Origin: Macrostomum hystrix
Taxonomy: Eukaryota > Platyhelminthes > Macrostomidae
DNA: 64,000 nt
Assembly: GCA_950097015.1 (NCBI GenBank)
Contig: CATNEN010000038.1
Coordinates: 25,333,001-25,397,000 of the forward strand
Direction of reading: 5' to 3'
Within the stretch, counting starts at the first letter, position 1. The number at the start of each line of letters is the position of its first letter. Below the pieces are notes generated by a model. The model made no database searches and was not told where the DNA came from. It worked only from the letters and a program-made list of their open reading frames with translations. The translations under genes and the position numbers were made by a program. Positions 32,468 through 44,354 of the stretch are shown here, piece by piece.

Positions 32468-33330
32468 GACACCTGTTAGATTAAACAGACACCTGCTAGA
32501 TTAAACAGACACCTGTTAGATTAAACAGACACCTGTTAGATTAAACAGACACCTGTTAGATTAGACAGACACCTGTTAGATTAGACAGACACCTGTTAGT
32601 TTAGACAGACACCTGTTAGATTAGACAGACACCTGTTAGATGAGACAGACACCTGTTAGATTGGACAGACACCTGTTAGATTAGACAGACACCTGTTAGA
32701 TTAGACAGACACCTGTTAGATGAGACAGACACCTGTTAGATGAGACAGACACCTGTTAGATTAGACAGACACCTGCTAGATGAGACAGACACCTGTTAGA
32801 TGAGACAGACACCTGTTAGATGAGACAGACACCTGCTAGATTAGACAGACGCCTGTTAGATGAGACAGACACCTGTTAGATGAGACAGACACCTGTTAGA
32901 TGAGACAGACACCTGCTAGATTAGACAGACACCTGTTAGATTAGACAGACACCTGTTAGATGAGACAGACACCTGCTAGATTAGACAGACACCTGTTAGA
33001 TTAGACAGACACCTGTTAGATTAGACAGACACCTGTTAGTTTAGACAGACAACTGTTAGGTTAGACAGACACCTGTTAGATTAGACAGACACCTGTTAGA
33101 TTAGACAGACACCTGTTAGATTAGACAGACACCTGTTAGATTAGACAGACACCTGTTAGATTAGACAGACACCTGTTAGATTAGACAGACACCTGTTAGA
33201 TTAGACAGACACCTGTTAGATTAGACAGACACCTGTTAGTTTAGACAGACAACTGTTAGGTTAGACAGACAACTGTTAGGTTAGACAGACAACTGTTAGG
33301 TTAGACAGACACCTGTTAGACAATACTGAC
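32468..33330. repeat. 20-bp minisatellite with E-box core
   Basis: The unit CACCTGTTAGATTAGACAGA repeats exactly every 20 bp for about 43 copies, with ATGAG, TTTAG and GCTAG variants. The right edge (33331-33415) breaks down. It lies directly upstream of the RasGAP exon at 33464. Confidence 0.97.
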
Positions 33331-33463
33331 CCCTGTTAGATAGTAGTACAGACACCTGTTGGATTATACGGATAAACACCAGTTAGATTACACAGACACC
33401 TGTTAGACAAGACTGAACTTTTCTGTCAGACTATAGAACCATCAATGTTTCCCTGTTTCCCAG

Positions 33464-36400
33464 ACACATCATACGAGTCTTCGAGTGACTGCAGCGGTGC
33501 CAAATTCGACCCCAGTTGGCGAAGAAGCAGCGTGCAGCTGAACAGCGAGTTTCCAGGTCTCAGTCGACGTGGTGGCTTAGGCCTCGTTAGCAACAGCGGC
33601 AGCAGCAGCAGCAAAGCCGCTGCCAAGGTAGCAGCCGAGAAATCCACGTCTTCAAGCAGAATCAGAGTAAGCTTTCAGAATGCGAATCGCCGCCCCTTCA
33701 TCCGCCCTTCTTCCGCCCCTTCCTCTGCCTCTTCTTCAGCCCTTCTTTCACCCCTCCGCCGTTTGCAGCCATTCTTCCGCTCTAACTCCGCTCTTATTAC
33801 GCCCCTTCTGCCGCCCCTTCTTTAGCCCTTCTTTGCGACTTTCTCCGCCTTTTTCAGCCTTCATCCACTCCACTTCCGCCCTTCATCCACTCAACTTCCG
33901 CCCTTCATCCACTCCACTTCCGCCCTTCTTCCACTCCACTTCCGCCCTTCTTCCACTCCACTTCCGCCCTTCATCCACTCCACTTCCGCCCTTCATCCAC
34001 TCCTCTTCCGCCCTTCATCCACTCCTCTTCCGCCCTTCATCCACTCCTCTTCCGCCCTTCATCCACTCCACTTCCGCCCTTCTTCCACTCAACTTCCGTC
34101 CTTCATCCACTCCACTTCCGCCCTTCTTCCACTCCACTTCCGCCCTTCATCCACTCAACTTCCGCCCTTCATCCACTCCACTTCCGCCCTTCTTCCACTC
34201 CACTTCCGCCCTTCTTCCACTCCACTTCCGCCCTTCATCCACTCCTCTTCCGCCCTTCATCCACTCCTCTTCCGCCCTTCATCCACTCCTCTTCCGCCCT
34301 TCATCCACTCCTCTTCCGCCCTTCATCCACTCCTCTTCCGCCCTTCATCCACTCCTCTTCCGCCCTTCATCCACTCCACTTCCGCCCTTCTTCCACTCCT
34401 CTTCCGCCCTTCTTCCACTCCACTTCCGCCCTTCATCCACTCCACTTCCGCCCTTCACCCACTCCACTTCCGCCCTTCATCCACTCAACTTCCGCCCTTC
34501 ATCCACTCCACTTCCGCCCTTCTTCCACTCCACTTCCGCCCTTCTTCCACTCCACTTCCGCCCTTCATCCACTCCTCTTCCGCCCTTCATCCACTCCTCT
34601 TCCGCCCTTCATCCACTCCTCTTCCGCCCTTCATCCACTCCTCTTCCGCCCTTCATCCACTCCTCTTCCGCCCTTCATCCACTCCACTTCCGCCCTTCTT
34701 CCACTCCTCTTCCGCCCTTCTTCCACTCCACTTCCGCCCTTCATCCACTCCACTTCCGCCCTTCACCCACTCCACTTCCGCCCTTCATCCACTCCACTTC
34801 CGCCCTTCTTCCAATCTACTTCCGCCCTTCTTCCAATCTACTTCCGCCCTTCTTCCAATCTACTTCCGCCCTTCTTCCAATCTGCTTCCGCCCTTCTCTA
34901 CTTCCGCCCTTCTTCCACTCCTCTTCCGCCCTTCTCTACTTCCGCCCTTCTTCCACTCTTCTTCCGCCCTCTTCCGCCCCTTCTTCAGCCCTGTTTCCGC
35001 TCCTTTCACCGCTCTGTCTTCGGCCATTCTTAAACGAACAATTAACTGTTTTTCAGAACCTGTTTCGAGGAATCAGCATAAAGAGAACAAAGAGTGCAAG
35101 CAAATTGCCTAGTAATGAAGCGCCAGACGAAGCCTTAGGACAAAAAACTCCCCAGCAGCAGGAGCAGCAGAAGCAGCAGCATCCGTTCGGTCATCACTAT
35201 CCGGTTGCTATGCAAAACCTGTCAAATCGTAGAATGCTGCCACAACCGCCGCAGAATCCAACTGCAGTTCCCCCGCCTCTGCCGCCCCACCGGACTCCAA
35301 GTCCTCTGCATCAGAGAAGAATTTTTCAGAACGCTGCTCTTCCCATTTCCAACAAGCTGCCTAGCAACCAACAGATTTGCCAGTCGCCGACAAAGTCTTG
35401 GACACCGACGTAAGTTAGAAAATATTGCTGCTAGCTGTTAGACACTGAGAGAGCTAGCTGTTAGATACTTAAAAAGCTACCTGTTAGACTCAGAAGGAGC
35501 TACCTGTTAGACACTGAGAGAGCTAGCTGTTAGATACTTAAAAAGCTACCTGTTAAACTCAGAAGGAGCTACCTGTTAGACACTGAGAGAGCTAGCTGTT
35601 AGACACTTAAAAAGCTACCTGTTAGGCTCAGAAGGAGCTACCTGTTAGACACTGAGAGAGCTAGCTGTTAGATACTTAAAAAGCTACCTGTTAGACTCAG
35701 AAGGAGCTACCTGTTAGACACTGAGAGAGCTAGCTGTTAGATACTTAAAAAGCTACCTGTTAGACTCAGAAGGAGCTACCTGTTAGACACTGAGAGAGCT
35801 AGCTGTTAGATACTTAAAAAGCTACCTGTTAGACTCAGAAGGAGCTACCTGTTAGACACTGAGAGAGCTAGCTGTTAGACACTGAGAGAGCTAGCTGTTA
35901 GATACTTAAAAAGCTACCTGTTAGACTCAGAAGGAGCTACCTGTTAGACACTGAGAGAGCTAGCTGTTAGATACTTAAAAAGCTACCTGTTAGACTCAGA
36001 AGGAGCTACCTGTTAGACACTGAGAGAGCTAGCTGTTAGATACTTAAAAAGCTACCTGTTAGACTCAGAAGGAGCTACCTGTTAGACACTGAGAGAGCTA
36101 GCTGTTAGATACTTAAAAAGCTACCTGTTAGACTCAGAAGGAGCTACCTGTTAGACACTGAGAGAGCTAGCTGTTAGATACTTAAAAAGCTACCTGTTAG
36201 GCTCAGAAGGAGCTACCTGTTAGACACTGAGAGAGCTAGCTGTTAGATACTTAAAAAGCTACCTGTTAGACTCAGAAGGAGCTACCTGTTAGACTCAGAA
36301 GGAGCTACCTGTTAGACACTGAGAGAGTTAGCTGTTAGATACTTAAAAAGCTACCTGTTAGACTCAGAAGGAGCTACCTGTTAGACTCAGAAGGAGCTAC

Positions 36401-39291
36401 CTGTTAGACACTGAGAGAGCTAGCTGTTAGACACTTAAAAAGCTACCTGTTAGGCTCAGAAGGAGCTACCTGTTAGACTCAGAAGGAGCTACCTGTTAGA
36501 CACTGAGAGAGCTAGCTGTTAGACACTTAAAAAGCTACCTGTTAGGCTCAGAAGGAGCTACCTGTTAGACACTGAGAGAGCTACCTGTTAGACACTTAAA
36601 AAGCTACCTGTTAGACTCAGAAGGAGCTACCTGTTAGACACTGAGAGGGCTAGCTGTTAGACACTTAAAAAGCTACCTGTTAGGCTCAGAAGGAGCTACC
36701 TGTTAGACACTGAAAGAGCTACCTGTTAGACACTGAAAGAGCTAGCTGTTAGACACAGAAAGAGCTACCTGTTAGACACGGAGAGAGCTAGCTGTTAGAC
36801 ACTTAAAAAGCTACCTGTTAGTCTCAGAAGGAGCTACCTGTTAGACACGGAGAGAGCTAGCTGTTAGACACTTAAAAAGCTACCTGTTAGTCTCAGAAGG
36901 AGCTACCTGTTAGACACGGAGAGAGCTAGCTGTTAGACACTTAAAAAGCTACCTGTTAGTCTCAGAAGGAGCTACCTGTTAATCCCTGAAAGAGCTACCT
37001 GTTAGACACTTAAAAAGCTACCTGTTAATCCCTGAAAGAGCTACCTGTTAGACACTTAAAAAGCTACCTGTTAGACACAGAAGGAGGTTAATTTATTCAT
37101 CGCCTCTAGCCAAATATGAAAACCAGTTTTATTGCATAATTGAACACCTTTTGCGGTCATCGCCTTTGGATTGGTGACTAATTAGCAACTTACGCCACTG
37201 GTTCCTGTGAGTGCAGTGCAATTATTGTAAGGGCCAGCAAAAAAATGTACCCCAGTTTTGGCCACTGACCTCGAGGCTTGTAACACCTGAGAAATAGCAT
37301 AAAATGAGAAGCAGTAAAAAAATATAAGCTTTGCCAACAAGCCAAAACTTTGCTTCGTTGCTATAGCCAGAAAATAATCTGTAGAATGAGATTCTCTTTG
37401 CTGAGAAAATTGCTGCTGAAGAATTCTACCGATTGTAAATCTAGTCCGGAGATACTGACCGCCTTTGATGCTGAACGTCCCACTTATCAAACTTTACTGT
37501 GAGATTACGAAATGCAACTTATAGTTAATGATACCCTGCTAGACGTTGATTATTTTCCTCTCTAATTGTCCCCTGTTCTCTGTCCCCTGTTCTCTGTCCC
37601 CTGTTCCCTCTCCCCTGTTCTCTCTCCCCTGTCATCTCTCCCCTGTTCTCTCTCCCCTGTTCTCTGTCGTCTGTTCTCTGTCCCCTGTTGTCCGAGTTCA
37701 TAAAATCCAATCCAATTGATCCACATCAATTTCTGACAGGTCGCAAGACGCATCCCGAACGGCCCAATCGCAGGAGCTGCAGTTGCGCAACGCCGGCAAG
37801 ATGGACCCGGCCAGACAGTTGCCGTTCTGCGTTGGTCGAGTCGATGACAGGTGACCGCAGCTATTCTTACCTGTTGTTCTTTACCGGTTCTACCCGTATT
37901 TATTATTATCTATTCTCATACACTGACCAATAGTGTACGCAGCTATATGCGCACGAATAGATGGCCTCTAATAACTACCGGCTGATTGTATTGGAGGCTG
38001 CACATTGAGTAGATCTACTCAGCCACTATAAACGTTTTCTGGTCTTTAAGCGTGGCCAGCTTAAAAAAATTTCTGCAGGCGTTAGTAGGAAGGCGTGTAC
38101 ACACAGACAGGGGGACAGAGAGGTTCAGCAGCGCCTGCTCGCTCCGAGTAAACACTACCCCAAAAACTGGGGGGAGTAGACGGGCAAGGAAAATATAGGT
38201 GCCGAGTTAGTTCATTCCATTTTTGATACGAGAACAATTTTAAGTGTGCAGTAAAACAAAGCTCTCTCGCTTACACTCTATAACCAAAAAAGGGAGGTAG
38301 GTTGGTACGGAGGTCGACTAGAATCTAAACTTTGCTTTCTGCTTTCTGACGAGAAAGAAATAAAAACCAACTAAGAACATTTTCATTCTAATATAGATTC
38401 TAATGTTTAACCTTCATTAAAATTAAAAGAAATCGAAACGAAATTGTAATGTAAATTACAATGACCTACACAAAGTCGCTGTTTGTTAGAATGCAAGCTT
38501 CATTTCGCGGAGACGGCAACAGTCGAAGGCATTCTTTGCCGGTTCGACCTGAAATCATCAGCGGATCGTTGACGTGCGCTCGAGACAAACTTTTTTTATT
38601 CTATAAGTTTAAAACTATATTTTCTAAGAAACCGACTCAATTATATAAAAAAACTTAATTTTCAGATTGCAAAAAATCAATCGGCCCGATCTGGAGAACA
38701 TGCGGCACATAGAGAACTCACTCAAATTGTGGATCTTTGAAGTTAAAAAACTGCCCAGTGCCGCCAAGAAGAGGTGCGTCGAGTTGTCAACTACGACGTA
38801 ACACCAGCATATGTTGGTGTTAAAAATATCTTATCACTCCGAGCAATATGCAATTATAATTTTCAGATATTTCTGCGAAATCTACCTGGATCATATCCTG
38901 TTCGCGAGGACGACTAGCAAAGAGAAGACGCCGGACGCCGATCCGTTTTGGGGCGAGAAATTTGAATTCAAGTGAGTTTAGCGAATAAGTCAGTGATACG
39001 TACAGGGTCCCTGATCTCGATTCCGCGGCGAGGCCAGACTTATTTGGGCCGCAGCTGTGCAACTTACGCACTTGGAGGGCCTCTAGTATCGCCGAATGAT
39101 GTGCCTTGTGCCCCGCAGCCCTCCTGCCACTATTAATTTTTTTATTCTGTAATCGCCAGGATTCCACCGCTTACTTTAACAATAACTTCTAAAGAATCGA
39201 ATCTAAACATTCCCACAGCAATCTGCAAGAGGTTGCCATAGTAACGATCCGCCTCTACCGGGAGTCCTCAGATAGAAAAAAGAAGAAGCAT

Positions 39292-39367
<76 letters not shown>

Positions 39368-42300
39368 TGGGTTTTCCTCGAGGCGGTGGCAGCAGCAGTG
39401 TCGGAGAGCTTCTTGGAGAAGTGCAACTGGACGCTCAGGAGATACGAACCGCCGCCGAACGCTGGTTTCCCCTGCAACAGCAGCAGCAGCAGCAGCAGCG
39501 ATCGTCTCAACAGGCTTCCGCGGCCTCAACATCGCTTCGTCTTCGAGCCCATTTTCTCAGCGTCGATGTTCTACCGGTTCGCTGCTACGCTGGCCTGCGC
39601 CAGTTGGCAACGCGCCAGGCTCTGGAGCTCGCCTCCGCCCTGGAGCCTCGACTGTCACTGAGAGCCAAGGAGGAGCTGGCAGCTAGGCTTGTGTCACTAG
39701 CGCACGCTGCTGGCAATGCTGAAACTCTACTAGCCGACCTGTGCATGGTCGAGGTGACCGGCAGCGGCGGCGGTCGAAGCACCGCTTCCGAGGCCTCCGT
39801 ATTTCGCGGCAACAGCGTGGCTACGAAGGGTGTGGAATTTTTTCTCCGTCTCACCTGCGCAGCCTACCTACGTTCGGTGATGGCAGAACCATTGAACGCT
39901 CTCCTGACTCCAACGTCCAGTGCAGCGATGACGTCTTACGAAGTGGATCCGCAGCGTGCCATCAGTGCTGACCAGCTAGCGGCTAGTCAAAGAAATCTTC
40001 TGGCCCTAGTTGAGCTGTTCTGGCTGCGCATTCGATCATCAGCGGAGCTTCTGCCGCCGGAGGTGCCACGACTTTTCGCTTTGATGCGCCAACGACTGGC
40101 AGAGTCCGGCCGGCCGCAGCTAGGCGACACTCTGGTCGGTGCCAGCCTGTTCTTGCGCCTCATCTGTCCGGCAATTCTCGGCCCGTCACTGTTCGGCCTT
40201 TGCGCCGAGCTGCCCGACGCTCGCGCTAGCCGCGCACTGACTCTCGTGGCTAAGACGGTGCAGAATCTGGCAAACGGCTGCGCCAGCGGCGTCGGCTCGG
40301 GCGGCCACGGCAGCTACGCTTTCGGATCCAAGGAGCAGCATCTTCAGTTTTTGAATGGCTTTCTGGACAAAAATGCCTCCCAAATGCAGCTGTTCTTGCG
40401 GGCGGTCTCGCGCCCACTGCCGAGGCCTCAGCAGCAGCAGCAGCTTGCATCACCATCGCCCAATAGCGGGGCTGCAGTGACTATCGATGTCGGCTACGAG
40501 CTGGCTCAGCTTCACTCTCTGCTATCTTCGACAAGCGGCTGTTTAGCACCGCTGGAACAGTCGGCTGCGTCAGCTGAATGTTCTTCGAATATATTGAGCC
40601 TCTTAGCTAAGGAAGTAGCCGCAGTGGACCACTGCATGCTCACTGACAATGTTGTTCACGCTGATGCCATCGCGGTCAACACTGCATCGCCAGACGATCC
40701 GTGGGTGTACAGCAACGTCAGCGACTGTCCTTCGCCATCGCTGCAAATTAGGAAGCCGCAGCATCAGTATCAGCAGCAGCAGCAACAACTGCACGATGAT
40801 TGGAAGCGTATGGTCGAAGAGGCTCACAGCTTCACGACAGGAAGCAGCAGCGGCTATCAAAGCTTCACTCCAACGGCCTCGGGCTCCGGAATCGCGTCAG
40901 CTCGAGCAGTCGAGTCTCCTGTGCAGTTCTACAATCCGACTTACCAGAAAGCTGTTGCACTCGCCTCAGCAACGGAAGCTGCAAAGTCTATGGCCGGAAA
41001 CGCTTTGGACGCTGATGAAGGCGAATACGAGGGTGAGCTGGACGCGCACGATTTGTTACACCGCGGCTCCACTACTTCGTCATCTGACTTGGCCGGATCC
41101 GAGGAGTCATTCGAGCCGGGACCGCCGCCGCCTCCGACGCCGCCGCCACTGCCGCCGCCGCTGTCGGATCGAATGACGCGATCCTATCTACCCGAAGCGA
41201 TTGAACACTTCAACAGCGGAGGACGAATAGCATCAGGAGATACTAGCGCGACCGTAGCTGATAATATTTGTATGAAGTCCCGATCATTGGGTCTAGCGGC
41301 TGCTTCAAACGCTAGTGGCGCGGATGCCTCCGGACGTGTCCGGATGGGCCTTCGGTGAGAATGCTGTTTTTAGAGCATGGGTTGTCGTTTTCAAAAGTTA
41401 GGAAAACCACATTAACACTAGAACTACCAAAGGGACCATGTTTTGCGCTGCACCCGAACGGGGCGACGCAAACACACGAAACTCAAGAACGCAAGCCAAA
41501 TTTTTGTTGCGCATCTTCTGAAACAAGAATCAAGTTGCCAGGTCTTCAGACCATCGAGATATTCAATGGTTCTGGCCGAAGGTCGTATTTTTCCCATAAG
41601 CGCTAGTGTACTTCATACAATCCAATACACGAATTAGCACTGTGCCTCAGTGCGGCCTTGCCAGGCCTTCAAAATTTATCAGCACGTCACCCGAATGAGC
41701 CTACATCATCTCCGTCTTCGCGGTGGTCACCGACCTTTATTTAGATGAACTGCTGGACTGTCAAGGGCTACAACAGGTAGAACTAGGCTGATAGGCGCTT
41801 CCAAAAAAGTTTTCAGGGGGACCCCATGGTAAAAAAACGGGCGGCAAAATGGCTTGGTAGTCCTACTGTTAAACACAATCAGGACATATTGCTAGAATAT
41901 AGTTTTTACATTTGCAAAAGTTTATTTACATACGAGCTAATGTGACTAAGTTCGTAATTTTTGCAGCGTTCGCCAGCAGCAGCAGCAGCAGCAGCAGCGC
42001 TTAAATCTGAACTATGAAACCGAGCTGCAGAAGTTGCAACGCGAACTATCCGAGACCAAGCTAAGACTGCACGCAACTGAAGCCAGATTGCGAACAAATG
42101 AAACTGAGAAAGCCCAGCTAATGGCTCAGTTCCAGCAGCATCATCAGCAGCAAAAGCTTCGCCAGCAGCAGCAGCAGCAGAAGCAAAACACTGCAGGGTT
42201 GCAAATGTCACTCAGTGGCACGGGAGTTGAAGCTGGTGAATCCGGTAGGCACAGTGACGGTGGCAACAAGCAAATGCAAGAAATTATGGATCGATTGAGG

Positions 42301-42492
42301 AATCTAGAGTGCAACTTGCAGCAGCAGCAGCTTCCTGATAAAAAACAACAACAACAACAGCAACATAGGAAACATGAACAGCAGAAGCAGCCGCAGCAGC
42401 ATCAACAGCAACAGCGAAAACAACTTTTAAGACAAAAAGTGCCTCAACAACAGCAAAGATCGATGACCGCTAGTCCAGCAATTCAAGACTAA
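33464..42492 (+). CDS. RasGAP of the SynGAP/DAB2IP/RASAL2 family
   Basis: Exons with agreeing phases: 33464-33666, 35057-35409, 37740-37850, (38490-38573 optional), 38666-38773, 38867-38971, 39219-41354, 41967-42492; the first exon may be 22739-22928, giving about 1240-1270 residues. The product should stimulate GTP hydrolysis by Ras/Rap at the membrane. Seen: [12 protein letters not shown] after 35057; C2 domain ([55 protein letters not shown]) with an inserted Q25; RasGAP domain with arginine finger [10 protein letters not shown] (39798) and [24 protein letters not shown]-like [15 protein letters not shown]; polyproline at 41120; a C-terminal coiled coil with polyQ. The PH second half, normally before the C2 domain, is not found. 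No frameshift seen. Confidence 0.93.
33855..34975. repeat. 22-bp minisatellite in a RasGAP intron
   Basis: The core TTCCGCCCTTCATCCACTCC recurs every 22 bp, about 50 copies, with CATCC/CTTCC and ACTT/TCTT alternation. It fills most of the 33667-35056 intron and stays pyrimidine-rich up to the acceptor. A long open plus frame across it is an artefact. Confidence 0.96.
35430..37085. repeat. 23-bp minisatellite in 69-bp higher-order units
   Basis: Three 23-bp subtypes share GCTACCTGTTAGA or GCTAGCTGTTAGA and end in CACTGAGAGA, TACTTAAAAA or CTCAGAAGGA. They alternate as a 69-bp trimer over about 1.65 kb, with local losses and ACTTAATCCCTGA variants at the right end. It fills most of the 35410-37739 intron. 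Confidence 0.96.
37090..37739. other. Intron remainder with a 14-bp repeat
   Basis: 37100-37550 is unique without a supported exon. 37558-37690 is a short array of TCCCCTGTTCTCTG, ending about 50 bp before the acceptor at 37739. Confidence 0.6.
38490..38573 (+). CDS. Candidate 84-bp cassette exon of the RasGAP gene
   Basis: Bounded by TTTGTTAG| and TTGAC|GTGCGC. It is open in the required frame (phase 2 in, phase 2 out, length divisible by 3), adding 28 residues [18 protein letters not shown] then RPEIISGSL. The RRHSLP piece resembles a basophilic-kinase site. The donor is weaker than its neighbours, so it may be alternative or false. Confidence 0.4.
39292..39366 (+). repeat. Uninterrupted (CAG)25 in coding frame
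   Basis: Seventy-five bases of pure CAG encode 25 glutamines directly after KKKKH in the C2 domain loop. Further in-frame CAG runs follow at 39476-39499, 40429-40443, 40772-40788 and 41974-41999. Confidence 0.97.
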
Positions 42493-43290
42493 AATCATGC
42501 AGAAATTAAGCATTGTTTCGTGTGTCGCCGTCTTCACGTTAAGCGTTCGGGCTTAAATTTCGAACTCATTTAAGAACAATAAGTCCAGCCATATACAAAA
42601 ATGTCCTATAGTATTTCTAAAGCTACGGTAATAAATAGTCACGATAACAAACATATAGTTTTTCTAGGAAATTATGAGATTTTTTACTTTTTCCAGTATG
42701 ATACGATGGAAAATATAAACTTTAAGTATATTAATTGCATTCTATACTTTTTCCCACTTGTGGCCCAATCAGCAAATGCTAGTTTTTTAAACTTTTCAGC
42801 TCAAAAGCTATTCGATCAACCTTCTCTAATATCTAGACCGATTGATCTAATTTGAAAATTAGAGTAAACTTTGTTATTATTAAATATTGTACATTTTATC
42901 AGCGTTCGGAAAAATTGATCTTGTAATATGTACATACCATTTATTCTCTAACAGCTTCTAAAGTGGTATTTTAGTCAAATTTGGTCATGTCTTTAACTAA
43001 ATTCAACTATATTTAACTGCTTGTGGCTGATATATTTTTATTTGGCTGTCGCTTTTCTTTAATTTCGCACACCAGCCAACTTCACCCTCATTCGACTACT
43101 GCGAACAATCATAAGTAGTATCGTATGCAAATAAACTGCTAATTTACTGACCAAATTAATTTAGTCATCGCTTTTACATGTGCCTGCAAAATCAAAGAAA
43201 AAAATATAGACTTTGTCTGCCTTTAAAAGCTAAATTCAATTAATCGGATAAAATTGCCATTGTAACGCATTAATGGAAAGGTGATTGTCT
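42493..43290. other. 3' region of the RasGAP gene
   Basis: AT-rich. AATAAA at 42630-42635 and 43130-43135 are possible polyadenylation signals for the plus-strand transcript. No other gene seen. Confidence 0.45.
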
Positions 43291-43293
43291 CTC

Positions 43294-43643
43294 TCCCCAT
43301 CTCGCTCCCCATCTCTCTCCCCATCTCTCTCCCCATCTCTCTCCCCATCTCTCTCCCCATCTCTCTCCCCATCTCTCTCCCCATCTCTCTCCCCATCTCT
43401 CTCCCCATCTCTCTCCCCATCTCTCTCCCCATCTCTCTCCCCATCTCTCTCCCCATCTCTCTCCCCATCTCTCTCCCCATCTCTCTCCCTATCTCTCTCC
43501 CCATCTCTCTCCCCATCTCTCTCCCCATCTCTCTCCCCATCTCGCTCCCCATCTTTCTCCGCATCTCTTTCCCCATCTCTCTCCCCATCTCTCTCCCCAT
43601 CTCTCTCCCCATCTCTCTCCCCATCTCTCTCCCCATCTCTCCC
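43294..43643. repeat. 12-bp array (CTCTCTCCCCAT)n
   Basis: About 29 near-identical copies with a few G/T substitutions; nearly pure pyrimidine plus strand. Period 12 keeps frames open on both strands. Confidence 0.98.
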
Positions 43644-43659
43644 CGTCAGTATATATAAA

Positions 43660-44354
43660 GTATACTATTTATACTACTGAGCAGTAATTGTTGTAAGTAG
43701 CACTTTTATGTTTGTTTCTCCATTCTATATGTAGCATTGTTCCAGCAAAAGTTCAAAAAAATATTTTGTGAAATTTAGAAATGCAAAATGCCTAACTAAC
43801 TAGAAATAAAAGTAAATTGTATTTTTGGAACTATTAAAATTACTTTTCTGTTTTGCAACCTTGCAACAATCTCACCGACTGTCTCATTCAAAAATACGTT
43901 TCTGAGGCTTTTCAAGCTAAGTATTGTAGTGTCAATATAAATTGAATCTGTCTAACTGCTCAAACGGATAATATTTTATATTAGTGGGCGCGTCTGTGCT
44001 CAAAGACTCTTTGCTCACGCGGCTAAATGAGATTTCATATTGAAACCAAGGCCAGTGGTCTCAAACAATAGACAGCTTTCAAAGCTGCTCGTTTGAGCTT
44101 CTATCTGATTATACAGTGCGAGCATACGAGAATGCAGAGTTTATGTTTGGACAAAATAGACTTGGCAACAGAGGGCGTCGATTTAGATGAAGAAAAAAGT
44201 AGATAAAAACTTAGATAGACTCGATCTTCGAGCTATTATAGAGAGTCTGCATATACTAAATAGTCTGCATATACTAAATAGTCTGCATATACTAAATAGT
44301 AACCAACTGCCAAGATTCACACGGAACCGCCAGGCGTGTGAGCACGACTCAAAC
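43660..44354. other. Upstream region of the next gene
   Basis: Mostly unique. An 18-bp unit AGTCTGCATATACTAAAT is repeated three times at 44245-44298. An in-frame ATG at 44187 would add 56 residues coded by this repeat; I prefer the ATG at 44355. Confidence 0.5.

Noticed and set aside
33680-35056. Continuous ORF joining the RasGAP exon at 35057 to the 22-bp array
   Set aside because: The array is intronic: a good donor at 33667 and acceptor at 35056 join exons in phase 0, and repeat-coded S/P/F sequence is absent from the family.
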